From positions 1 through 20,973 of the forward strand of contig CAKZHN010000538.1 in the NCBI GenBank assembly GCA_936924235.1: DNA of 20,973 bases. The letters run 5' to 3'. Positions 1 through 6,264 of this stretch are shown here, one piece after another; position 1 is the first letter of the stretch; every line of letters starts with the position of its first letter. The position numbers and the translations under genes were made by a program. The DNA is from an uncultured Rhodoplanes sp. Its GTDB lineage: Bacteria > Pseudomonadota > Alphaproteobacteria > Rhizobiales > Xanthobacteraceae. The notes beneath the pieces were generated by a model. The model was not told the origin of the DNA. It saw only the letters and a program-made list of their open reading frames with translations, and ran no database searches.

Positions 1-261
1 AACGGCTGCGCCACCATCGAGAAGAGCCCGGGCACCGGCTTCTGCTCGATCGCGGTGCCGGTTCGCGATCGCGACGGCGGAACGATCGCCGGCGTCAACG
101 TGGTGGAATATCCGCCGCGCAATACGCCGCAGGCGATGGTGCGCAAGTATCTGAAGCTGTTGCGCAGCGCCGCCGAGCAGATCGAGGCAGCGCTGCACGT
201 CTCGCAGCACGCGGTGCTGGCGCTGTCCGACGATCCCGGCGGCCCGCCGCTGATCGGCTGA
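1..261 (+). CDS. IclR-family transcriptional regulator, C-terminal fragment
   Basis: The reading frame is open from base 1 and ends in TGA at 259-261, so only the last 86 residues are present and the start lies outside the window. The fragment matches the end of the IclR effector-binding domain: a hydrophobic strand followed by the hallmark segment AVPVRDRDGGTIAGVNV (about residues 18-34), then an amphipathic helix KYLKLLRSAAEQIEAAL. The DNA-binding helix-turn-helix is not in the window. IclR proteins bind small aromatic or carboxylic acids and control adjacent catabolic or transport genes. The stop codon is 3 bp from the stop of the convergent Bug/TctC gene, so the two may be functionally linked, but that is inference. 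The family call is fairly secure; the ligand is unknown. Confidence 0.72.
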   Translation, partial: NGCATIEKSPGTGFCSIAVPVRDRDGGTIAGVNVVEYPPRNTPQAMVRKYLKLLRSAAEQIEAALHVSQHAVLALSDDPGGPPLIG

Positions 262-264
262 GGT

Positions 265-1275
265 TTACTGCGGCTCGGGCTTGATGCCCGCGGCGCGCAG
301 GGTTTCGCCCCAGTAGGCGTTCTGCGCCTTGGTGAAGCTGCCGAATTCCTCGGGCGTGCTGCCGCTGAGCTCGAGCCCCGACGCCATCAGCTTGTCGGCC
401 ACGACCTTGTCCTGCACGGTCGCCATCAGGGCCGCGTTGAGCTTGGCGACGATGGCGTCCGGCGTTCCGGCGGGGGCCATGAGGCCGTACCACGAGCCGT
501 TCTCGAAGCCGGTCATCTTCACACCGGATTCCTCGAAGGTCGGAACGTCCGGCAGTCCGGCGAGCCGCTTGGTGCCGGTCACGCCCAGGACGTTCGCCTT
601 GCCGCTGCCCAGTCCGATCGCGGTGCTGGCCGCCGAGAACGTCGCCGAGATATGTCCCGCCACGACGTTGTTGGTGGCCTCGGCAATGGCCTTGTAGGGC
701 ACCAGGAGCGGATCGATACCGGTCGCCTTGATGAAGGTCACGGCGGCAAGGTACGGCGTGGTGCCGATGCCGGTGTGGGCGATCTGGATCTCCTGGCCCT
801 TGGCTTTGGCGAGCTTCACGAAATCCGCGACGGTCGGCGTGCCGAGCGATTGCGCGGCGATCAGCGTGAACACCGATTTGGCCGAAAGGCCGATCGGCCG
901 GAAGTCCTTGGACGTGTCGACGCCGAGGTTCGAGGCGATATGCGGCGCGACCGCAAACGAGATATCGACCGCCAGCAGCGTATAGCCGTTGGGCTCGGAC
1001 CGCGCGACGGTCCTCGAGGCGAGACCCGAGCTTGCGCCCGGCCGGTTCTCGACGATGACCGGCCTGCCGAGGTTCTTGCTCAGGCCCGCGGCGATCACGC
1101 GGGCGATGCTGTCGGGCGGACCGCCGGCACCGAACGGCACGACGATGGTGATGTCGCGGCTCGGAAATTGCGCCGCGGTTTCCTGCGCATTGGCGGCGGA
1201 GGCGGTCATGCACCCGAGCGCAGCAACGGCAGTCACAAAGAAGTTCAAGCCGAAGCGGCTCACACCCGAGGTCAT
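265..1275 (-). CDS. Bug/TctC-family tripartite tricarboxylate transporter substrate-binding protein
   Basis: This 336-residue protein has the usual length for the Bug (TctC) family of periplasmic solute-binding proteins, which capture carboxylates or related small molecules for TctAB-type transporters. Residues 1-30 form a Sec signal peptide with probable cleavage at ANA|QE. The mature part begins with the family signature: ITIVVPFGAGGPPDSIARV (42-60), then RPVIVENRPGASS, GYTLLA and PDVPTFEESG. ATG at 1275 was chosen over the longer upstream frame because the signal peptide begins there and AAGGA-like ribosome-binding sequence precedes it. No tctA or tctB gene is in the window, so it is an orphan here, as is common for the expanded Bug families of this order and of betaproteobacteria. 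It converges on an IclR-type regulator. Substrate cannot be inferred. Confidence 0.9.
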   Translation of the reverse strand: MTSGVSRFGLNFFVTAVAALGCMTASAANAQETAAQFPSRDITIVVPFGAGGPPDSIARVIAAGLSKNLGRPVIVENRPGASSGLASRTVARSEPNGYTLLAVDISFAVAPHIASNLGVDTSKDFRPIGLSAKSVFTLIAAQSLGTPTVADFVKLAKAKGQEIQIAHTGIGTTPYLAAVTFIKATGIDPLLVPYKAIAEATNNVVAGHISATFSAASTAIGLGSGKANVLGVTGTKRLAGLPDVPTFEESGVKMTGFENGSWYGLMAPAGTPDAIVAKLNAALMATVQDKVVADKLMASGLELSGSTPEEFGSFTKAQNAYWGETLRAAGIKPEPQ

Positions 1276-1345
1276 GTTTCCTTGTCCTTCCTGGCAGGCG
1301 GATCCGTGTCGTGTTCTCCGCCGATATCCCGACGCGACGCATTCC

Positions 1346-1361
1346 TGCAAAACACGCGCCA
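1346..1361 (-). promoter_or_regulatory. Sigma54-like -24/-12 promoter element upstream of the Bug/TctC gene
   Basis: Read on the minus strand the 16 bases are TGGCGCGTGTTTTGCA. The RpoN consensus is TGGCACG-N4-TTGCW, so there is one mismatch, and the GG and GC dinucleotides have the required 10-base spacing. It lies about 70 bases upstream of the ATG at 1275, leaving a leader of about 60 bases. No bound activator site was identified. It is a pattern match only and could be chance in GC-rich DNA. Confidence 0.4.
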
Positions 1362-1383
1362 GGCTTTCAAGGACAAGAATCGC

Positions 1384-1415
1384 GCAGCAGGTGCGCAAAA
1401 CGGCGCACCTGCTGC
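1384..1415 (-). terminator. Perfect 13-bp stem-loop downstream of the SPFH gene
   Basis: The arms GCAGCAGGTGCGC (1384-1396) and GCGCACCTGCTGC (1403-1415) are perfectly complementary around a 6-base loop. The hairpin begins 21 bases past the stop codon of the SPFH gene and sits upstream of the sigma54-like element of the next gene. It has no U-tract on either side, so it is not a classical intrinsic terminator. It could be a termination or 3'-end-stabilising hairpin, or an operator for the Bug gene. The repeat is certain; the role is inferred. Confidence 0.45.
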
Positions 1416-1436
1416 TGACGCGCGACAATCAGCCGC

Positions 1437-3431
1437 TTATGCCCCGTTCGGCCGGCGCCCGGCCTTCGGCGCTTCGTTCTTCAGCTTCTCCAGCGCGTCC
1501 GGCATCATCTGGCCGAACATCGAGCTCAGCATCGCGGTCGGAATGAGTCCCGCGTTGCCGCCCTCCGTCCCTTGCGTGCCGGACATCAGGAATTGCGGCA
1601 CCAGCGGCTGGTTGATCTTGGTCAGCGCATCGGCGAAGCGCGAGAAGTTCTGCTCGGCGAGCCGGAACTCCGGGCCGCCATAGGCGTCGACCGCGAGCTT
1701 GGTGGACTGGGCGTTGGCCGTACCCACCGCGAGAATACGGTCGGCCTCGCCCTGGCCTTCGAGCCGCGACTGCTCGCCCATCGCGGCGGCCGTGACCTTG
1801 ATGGTCTCGGCGTCCTTCTGGGCGCGGGCGAAGGCCGCGGCGCCTTCGTTCTCCTGCACCTTGATCTGGATCAGCGACTGGGTGAGCGCGGCCTGCGCCG
1901 CCGCCGTGGCCTTGGCCTCGTTCAGCGTGCGCTCCTGCGTCGCGGCCTTCTCCTGCTCGCGATAGGTCTCGATCTGCTCGCGGGCGATCTGCCGCGAACG
2001 GAGCTGAATGAGGATGTTCTCGATGGTCTGGTCGCCGGCCGCCGCGGCGCGCGGCGTGCCGATCAGCACCTCCTGCAGCTCCAGCGAATAGCCGGCGAAT
2101 TTCTCCTTCATCTCTTGCGCCGATTCCTCCTGGATCGCGGCGCGGTTCTGCAGCAGTTCGATCAAGGTCATCTTCTGCGCGATGTTCTTGAAGAACGCGC
2201 TGACCATCGGATCGAGCGTCTGCTCGACGAGCTTCTTCACGTCGCCGAAGCGCTGGATGATCATCGGCGCCTTCTTGTAGTCGATGTGCATGACGACCGA
2301 GAGCGGCAGCGTCGGCTCGAACGCGTCCTTGGTGATCAGCGATATCTCCGAGAGGTTCTCGTCGAGCTTCATCGCGCCGACTTCGCCGCGCACCCACTTC
2401 AGGATGAAGTTGACGGTCGGGATGATCTCGATCTTGCCGGCGTAGGTATTGAAGGCGTACTTGCCGGGCAGCAGCGGGTCCTTCCAGACGCCGCGGCTGC
2501 CGTTCATCACCAGCTCGCCGTGGCGATACTGATCGCCGGACACGTCGCCGGTCGCGGGGCCGGTGTAGAAGATCACCACGCCGACATTGCCGACCGGGAT
2601 GATGGTCTTCGGCACGGCCTCGACGGTCGCGAACAGGCGGTTGAGATACCAGGTGCCCTCGACGATGACCTGGAGCTGGCGGCCGCGATAGCCGCCGGCC
2701 TTGAGGAATTTCTCCGGCTCCTGGAAGTTGTTGTGGAACGTGTCCTGGTTGCGCAGGTCGATGCCGGCCTCCGGCGCGATGATCTCGCCGGGCGGCAGTG
2801 ACGGGCCGTCATGCACGGTGACGATGCCGACCAGGTCGTGGCCGGCGGCGAGCACCACCGGCGCAAAGCCGCCGCGCTCGGTGATGGTCTGCTTCATGCC
2901 GTCGAGCACCACGCGCTCCTGGTCGCTCAGCGCGTGACCGTAGACGCGCTCATCGGTGATGATCGCGAACTGCGTGGTGTTGATGGCGTAGGTGCCTTCG
3001 CGCAGGATCTTGCGCTGCGGCCCTTTCTGGCCGCCGCCGGTCAGGAACTGGCGCGCGTCCTGGAAGTCGGATTTCTCCGGCGTGTCATTGGCGCCGAGCA
3101 CCTGCGAGGCGCCGAGCGGCGCGCCGTCGCGCGCGAACACATAGGCGATCTTGCCCTGGCCGACGGTGACCAGGTCGGACTTGTGAATCCGGTACATGAA
3201 GGGGAAGAACAGGTGCAGGCCGCCGCGCAGCACCTCGGGCTCGAAGCCCGCTTCGCCGTTCAGCGCGATGAAGCCGGATTCGATCGAGCCTTTGGTGGTC
3301 CACAGCTTCTCGACGATGCCGACCTGGTTGTTCGGGATGTAGCGGAAGACGTTCGACGCCCGCAGCACGATCAGAAACACGATGATGCCCGCAGCCCACA
3401 GGGCGTACGGAAGGGCGGTGTCGAAATCCAT
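1437..3431 (-). CDS. SPFH/band-7 (flotillin-like) membrane protein
   Basis: The 664-residue product has one N-terminal transmembrane helix (about 8-24), then a long beta-rich SPFH/band-7 region (about 27-400), a helical segment rich in Ala, Glu and Gln (about 430-580, with QIAREQIETYREQEKAATQE) typical of the flotillin coiled coil, and a Gly/Pro-containing tail. Flotillin-like proteins form large oligomers that organise membrane microdomains. The protein is longer than ordinary flotillins because the beta region is repetitive: VGIV-type strands at 37, 201 and 283 are each followed by a GxYxxN-like motif at 144-151, 257-264 and 321-328. ATG at 3431 is preceded by GGAG seven bases upstream, and the membrane helix follows directly; a longer frame to 3482 adds only unconserved-looking residues. 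No NfeD partner gene is adjacent. Cellular client is unknown. Confidence 0.85.
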   Translation of the reverse strand: MDFDTALPYALWAAGIIVFLIVLRASNVFRYIPNNQVGIVEKLWTTKGSIESGFIALNGEAGFEPEVLRGGLHLFFPFMYRIHKSDLVTVGQGKIAYVFARDGAPLGASQVLGANDTPEKSDFQDARQFLTGGGQKGPQRKILREGTYAINTTQFAIITDERVYGHALSDQERVVLDGMKQTITERGGFAPVVLAAGHDLVGIVTVHDGPSLPPGEIIAPEAGIDLRNQDTFHNNFQEPEKFLKAGGYRGRQLQVIVEGTWYLNRLFATVEAVPKTIIPVGNVGVVIFYTGPATGDVSGDQYRHGELVMNGSRGVWKDPLLPGKYAFNTYAGKIEIIPTVNFILKWVRGEVGAMKLDENLSEISLITKDAFEPTLPLSVVMHIDYKKAPMIIQRFGDVKKLVEQTLDPMVSAFFKNIAQKMTLIELLQNRAAIQEESAQEMKEKFAGYSLELQEVLIGTPRAAAAGDQTIENILIQLRSRQIAREQIETYREQEKAATQERTLNEAKATAAAQAALTQSLIQIKVQENEGAAAFARAQKDAETIKVTAAAMGEQSRLEGQGEADRILAVGTANAQSTKLAVDAYGGPEFRLAEQNFSRFADALTKINQPLVPQFLMSGTQGTEGGNAGLIPTAMLSSMFGQMMPDALEKLKNEAPKAGRRPNGA

Positions 3432-3769
3432 GGGATTTCTCCATTCATTATGTGAGATTTGTTGCGCTCGTGAACGAGCCAACGGACAGTGCGACGTGCA
3501 CCGTCATTCGGTTTTCAGTCCGAATTGGTTGGAAAGCGCGACCTGCGCAGTTGCTAATTCAACTGTTGTGTTTGTCGCATGAATGCTGCTCCGGGTTCAG
3601 GCAGCTCAATTCTCGCGACTAAATGTAGGTTGGCGGTTCCGGCGTTGAAGGCCGGGGTCAGGGTCGAAAATATTTAAAATCCGTTCTCTTGTGTGTGACG
3701 GACGAATATGTATCCGCGCGCGACGTTTGCAGTTAACGATTTTGGCGCGTGTGCATTCCGAAAATGCCG
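3432..3769. other. 338-bp non-coding region between the metallophosphoesterase and SPFH genes
   Basis: No convincing gene is present; the short frames crossing it have no recognisable protein character. It should hold the promoter of the SPFH gene and the transcript end of the mbfA-metallophosphoesterase pair. The stretch around 3665-3740 is markedly more AT-rich than its surroundings. Small dyads GCATT-CCGAA-AATGC (3753-3767, just past the metallophosphoesterase stop) and CCGGC-N7-GCCGG (3639-3655) could form hairpins, but neither has a U-tract. No clear -35/-10 pair could be fixed. Confidence 0.6.
3466..3479. promoter_or_regulatory. 14-bp inverted repeat upstream of the SPFH gene
   Basis: GCTCGT-GA-ACGAGC is a perfect 6+2+6 dyad centred about 41 bases upstream of the SPFH start codon. 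Its position suits an operator or a short 5'-leader hairpin. I cannot match it to a known regulator, and short GC-rich dyads are common, so the role is speculative. Confidence 0.3.
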
Positions 3770-4651
3770 TCAGCCCATCAGCGGCTGGCGTCGCAATTCC
3801 GTGATGCGGCCGTCTTTTCTGTCCCAGCCGCGCGACACCATCGTGCACCGCCAGGCGCCGGGCTCGCCGTCGATCTCGTAGAGGTTATAGCCGGCGGGAT
3901 CGTAGTGGAAATCCGGCGAGCCCGAAGCCGACGGCACGCCGATCACCGGCACGCGCTGCTGCGGTCCCGGCAGCCACGCGAGCGACGCCTCGTGATGATG
4001 GCCATGCAGCACCAGCTCGGCGCCGCATTGCTTGAGCACGTCGCGCATCTCGGCGGCGTCGCGCAATCGCCGGAAGTGGTGTGCGCCTTCGGTCGGCGGA
4101 TGATGGATCAGCACCACGCGGAACGCGTTCTCGCGGCCCAGCGTGGCGAGGATTTCGCGAAGGCGAGGGAGCTGGTCGCCGTGCAGGCGGCCGGTCGCGG
4201 CGAGCGGCGCGGTGGGCAGCGAGGTCGACAGCCCGACGATGGTGATGGATCCGCGGCGGCGGACGAACGGAAAATTCTCGTTGTTGTCGCCGCGCATGTA
4301 GTCGGCCCAGTACTGCACGGCCAAGGTCTCGGCGGAACGCACATAGGAGTCGTGATTGCCCGGCACCGCAGTGACGGTGTCGGGATTCCCCAAGCCGGCC
4401 AGGAAGGCGCAGGCCGGCGCGAATTCGTTGGTCAGCGACAGATTGACGAGATCGCCAGTGACCGCGATGTGGTCGGGCTTCCGGGCTTTGAGATCGGCCA
4501 CGATCTTGGCCAGCATGTCGGCGCGGTGCACGCGCCGCCGCTTGCGCAGCCAGTTGATGTAGCCGAGCCCGCGCTTGGACAGCAGCTCGAACGGATTGGG
4601 TCTCGGCAGTGGCGCAAGGTGAATATCGGACAGATGCGCCAGAACGAACAT
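3770..4651 (-). CDS. Calcineurin-like metallophosphoesterase (Icc/CpdA-like)
   Basis: The 293-residue protein carries every metal-binding block of the calcineurin-like phosphoesterase fold: D9-x-H11 (LSDIHL), GD at 66-67 (TGDLVN), GNHD at 98-101, HH at 183-184 (LIHHPP) and GHHH at 217-220. The spacing and length resemble the class III cyclic-nucleotide phosphodiesterase/Icc-CpdA group, but substrate cannot be assigned from motifs; other phosphodiesters are possible. There is no signal peptide, so it is probably cytoplasmic. The ATG at 4651 shares its A with the TGA of mbfA (TGATG), implying translational coupling and co-expression with that iron exporter. A TTG one codon earlier is a less likely start. 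The long first loop (residues about 14-42, with basic KRRRVHR) is seen in alphaproteobacterial relatives. Confidence 0.88.
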   Translation of the reverse strand: MFVLAHLSDIHLAPLPRPNPFELLSKRGLGYINWLRKRRRVHRADMLAKIVADLKARKPDHIAVTGDLVNLSLTNEFAPACAFLAGLGNPDTVTAVPGNHDSYVRSAETLAVQYWADYMRGDNNENFPFVRRRGSITIVGLSTSLPTAPLAATGRLHGDQLPRLREILATLGRENAFRVVLIHHPPTEGAHHFRRLRDAAEMRDVLKQCGAELVLHGHHHEASLAWLPGPQQRVPVIGVPSASGSPDFHYDPAGYNLYEIDGEPGAWRCTMVSRGWDRKDGRITELRRQPLMG

Positions 4652-5610
4652 CAAGAGCTGCCGATCAGGATTCCAGCGGCAAAGACCAGTGCGCCGCCGA
4701 ATGCGACCTGGAACGTCGCGGAGAGGATGGGTGTGTCCATGTAACGATGACGTATCCAGGAGATTGCGGCAAGTTCAAGCGCGACCACGATGATCGACAC
4801 CACGGTGGCGGTCCAGAAATTCGGGATCAGATAGGGCAGGGTGTGGCCGAGCCCGCCGACCGTGGTCATCAGGCCGCACACCGAGCCGCGCAGCCACGGC
4901 GTGCCGCGGCCGGTGAGCGAGCCATCGTCCGACAGCGCCTCGGCAAAGCCCATCGAGATACCGGCGCCGACCGAGGCTGCCATTCCGACCAGGAAGGTTT
5001 CCCAGGTCTGGTGGGTGGCGAAGGCCGCCGCGAATAGCGGCGCCAGTGTCGACACCGAGCCGTCCATCAGGCCGGCGAGTCCGGGCTGGACGTATTGCAG
5101 GACGAACATCCGGCGCTGGGTCTCGTCCTCCTTGGCGCGGACGTCCTTGGTCAGGATGGTCTCGCCGAGCTTGTGGGCCAGCGTCTCGTGCTCGGCCTCG
5201 ATCTCGGCCAGCTCCGTGAGGAGCTGGCGGATCGAGACGTCGCGCGCGCTCTCGGTGGCGCGGCGGTAGAAGCGCTCCGCCTCGTATTCCATGTTCTCGG
5301 CGAACTTGCGCACCTCTTCGAGGCCGAGCGGCCGCATCAGCCAGAGCGGCTTGGAATGCTGGATGAAGCCTTTGACGTCCTGGCGGCGGATCAGCGGCAG
5401 GTAGTCGCCGAACTTAGAGCGGTACATGTCGAACAGCATGGTCCGGTGCCGGATCTCCTCGTCCGCCATCTCGTCGAACACCTTGGCGGAGGCCGGAAAC
5501 GCCTCGCGCAGGCCCTCGGCGAAGCCGCGATAGATGCGGCTGTCCTCGTCTTCGTTGGAGATCGCGAGCGCGAGAATTTCCTGTTCGGAAAGTTCGGCAA
5601 ATCGTTTCAC
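4651..5610 (-). CDS. mbfA: Membrane-bound ferritin / iron exporter MbfA (Er-VIT1 family)
   Basis: The 319-residue protein joins an N-terminal ferritin-like (erythrin) domain to a C-terminal VIT1-like membrane domain. Probable diiron ligands are E20, E52-x-x-H55, E108 and E138-x-x-H141. Five hydrophobic segments follow at about 176-198, 204-226, 241-262, 265-286 and 295-317. In Bradyrhizobium and Agrobacterium, MbfA exports iron and protects against iron and peroxide stress; its gene is repressed by Irr through an ICE operator, and one is visible here at 5652-5666. I place the start at GTG 5610 (VKRFAELSEQEILALA, the usual family N-terminus), preceded by GAGGG with 4-base spacing, instead of at GTG 5640, which has no such site and would shorten the leader. 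The stop overlaps the start of the metallophosphoesterase gene. Confidence 0.92.
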   Translation of the reverse strand: MKRFAELSEQEILALAISNEDEDSRIYRGFAEGLREAFPASAKVFDEMADEEIRHRTMLFDMYRSKFGDYLPLIRRQDVKGFIQHSKPLWLMRPLGLEEVRKFAENMEYEAERFYRRATESARDVSIRQLLTELAEIEAEHETLAHKLGETILTKDVRAKEDETQRRMFVLQYVQPGLAGLMDGSVSTLAPLFAAAFATHQTWETFLVGMAASVGAGISMGFAEALSDDGSLTGRGTPWLRGSVCGLMTTVGGLGHTLPYLIPNFWTATVVSIIVVALELAAISWIRHRYMDTPILSATFQVAFGGALVFAAGILIGSS

Positions 5611-5614
5611 AATG

Positions 5615-5619
5615 CCCTC
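5615..5619 (-). promoter_or_regulatory. Ribosome-binding site deciding the mbfA GTG start
   Basis: GAGGG on the minus strand stands 4 bases before GTG 5610. This supports starting mbfA at 5610 and not at the in-frame GTG at 5640, which lies only 12 bases from the iron-response operator. Confidence 0.65.
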
Positions 5620-5644
5620 ATATCGCAGCACAATTGGCACTGAA

Positions 5645-5667
5645 CTCTATATTAGAGTAATTCTAAA
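5645..5667. promoter_or_regulatory. Irr-type iron control element (ICE) between mbfA and the Nudix gene
   Basis: The core TTAGAGTAATTCTAA (5652-5666) matches the Irr-box pattern TTAGAA-N3-TTCTAA with one mismatch. It overlaps a second dyad, CTCTA-TAT-TAGAG (5645-5657), so three half-sites share one middle arm. The element ends 42 bases before the mbfA start and contains a -10-like TAATAT on the minus strand, a position suited to repression by Irr when iron is low. The Irr/mbfA connection is established in related species; binding here is inferred. It also lies about 50 bases upstream of the divergent Nudix gene, so it could affect both directions. Confidence 0.8.
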
Positions 5668-5716
5668 CAGGGAAGGGGCTCGCGGCCGGGGTGCTGCGCG
5701 GGCCAGGAATGGCACG

Positions 5717-6190
5717 ATGCTCGAGGGGCTGCGCCGGACGCTTTCGTTCAACCGGCTGATCCATTTCTACTGGCGCTTCTCCCGCGGGCTGACGCTCGGC
5801 GTGCGCGGCGTGGTGCTCGACGCGGACGGCCGGGTGTTCCTGATCCGGCACACCTATGCCGCGGGCTGGCAGCTTCCGGGCGGCGGCGTCGAGGCCGGGG
5901 AGACGCTGCTGGAGGCCCTGGCGCGCGAGCTGCACGAGGAAGGCAATATCGAGCTCACCGGGCAGCCTAAGCTGCACGGCGTGTTCTTCCATCCGATCTA
6001 TTCGGTGCGCGATCACGTGACGATCTACGTGGTCCGCGAATTCCGCCAGCCATCGCCACCGGTCCCGAACAGCGAGATAGCCGCGCATGGGTTCTTTGCG
6101 CTCGATGCGCTGCCGGCCGAGACGACCAAGGGCACGCGCGCGCGGATCGCCGAGGTGGTGCACGGCCAAGCGCTGACCGAGAAGTGGTGA
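5717..6190 (+). CDS. Nudix hydrolase
   Basis: This 157-residue protein is a single Nudix domain with a short N-terminal helical extension (MLEGLRRTLSFNRLIHFYWRF). The Nudix box runs from G56 to I78: G-x5-E62-x7-R70-E71-L-x-E74-E75-x-N-I, so all the metal-binding acidic residues are kept, while the usual glycine near the end of the box is Asn77. Such enzymes hydrolyse nucleoside diphosphates linked to another moiety; the substrate is not predictable. ATG at 5717 has AGGAA about 7 bases upstream. A longer open frame to 5534 overlaps mbfA and its operator and is rejected. The gene is divergent from mbfA, sharing the region with the ICE. A hairpin lies between it and the next gene. Confidence 0.87.
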   Translation: MLEGLRRTLSFNRLIHFYWRFSRGLTLGVRGVVLDADGRVFLIRHTYAAGWQLPGGGVEAGETLLEALARELHEEGNIELTGQPKLHGVFFHPIYSVRDHVTIYVVREFRQPSPPVPNSEIAAHGFFALDALPAETTKGTRARIAEVVHGQALTEKW

Positions 6191-6203
6191 TGGCCGGCCT
6201 TGC

Positions 6204-6220
6204 GGCGGCAGATCGCCGCC
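6204..6220 (+). repeat. Stem-loop between the Nudix and beta-propeller genes
   Basis: GGCGGC-AGATC-GCCGCC forms a perfect 6-bp stem with a 5-base loop, 14 bases past the Nudix stop. There is no U-tract, so it is at best a partial terminator or attenuator ahead of the beta-propeller gene, whose start is 44 bases further on. Confidence 0.4.
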
Positions 6221-6264
6221 CGGATTTCGGATACCATCTTCCTCTCGGATTGCAGGAGCTGATT

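Noticed and set aside
3606..3848. 80-codon frame in the gap before the SPFH gene
   Set aside because: Overlaps the end of the metallophosphoesterase, has a basic mixed composition, no ribosome-binding site and no protein-family character.
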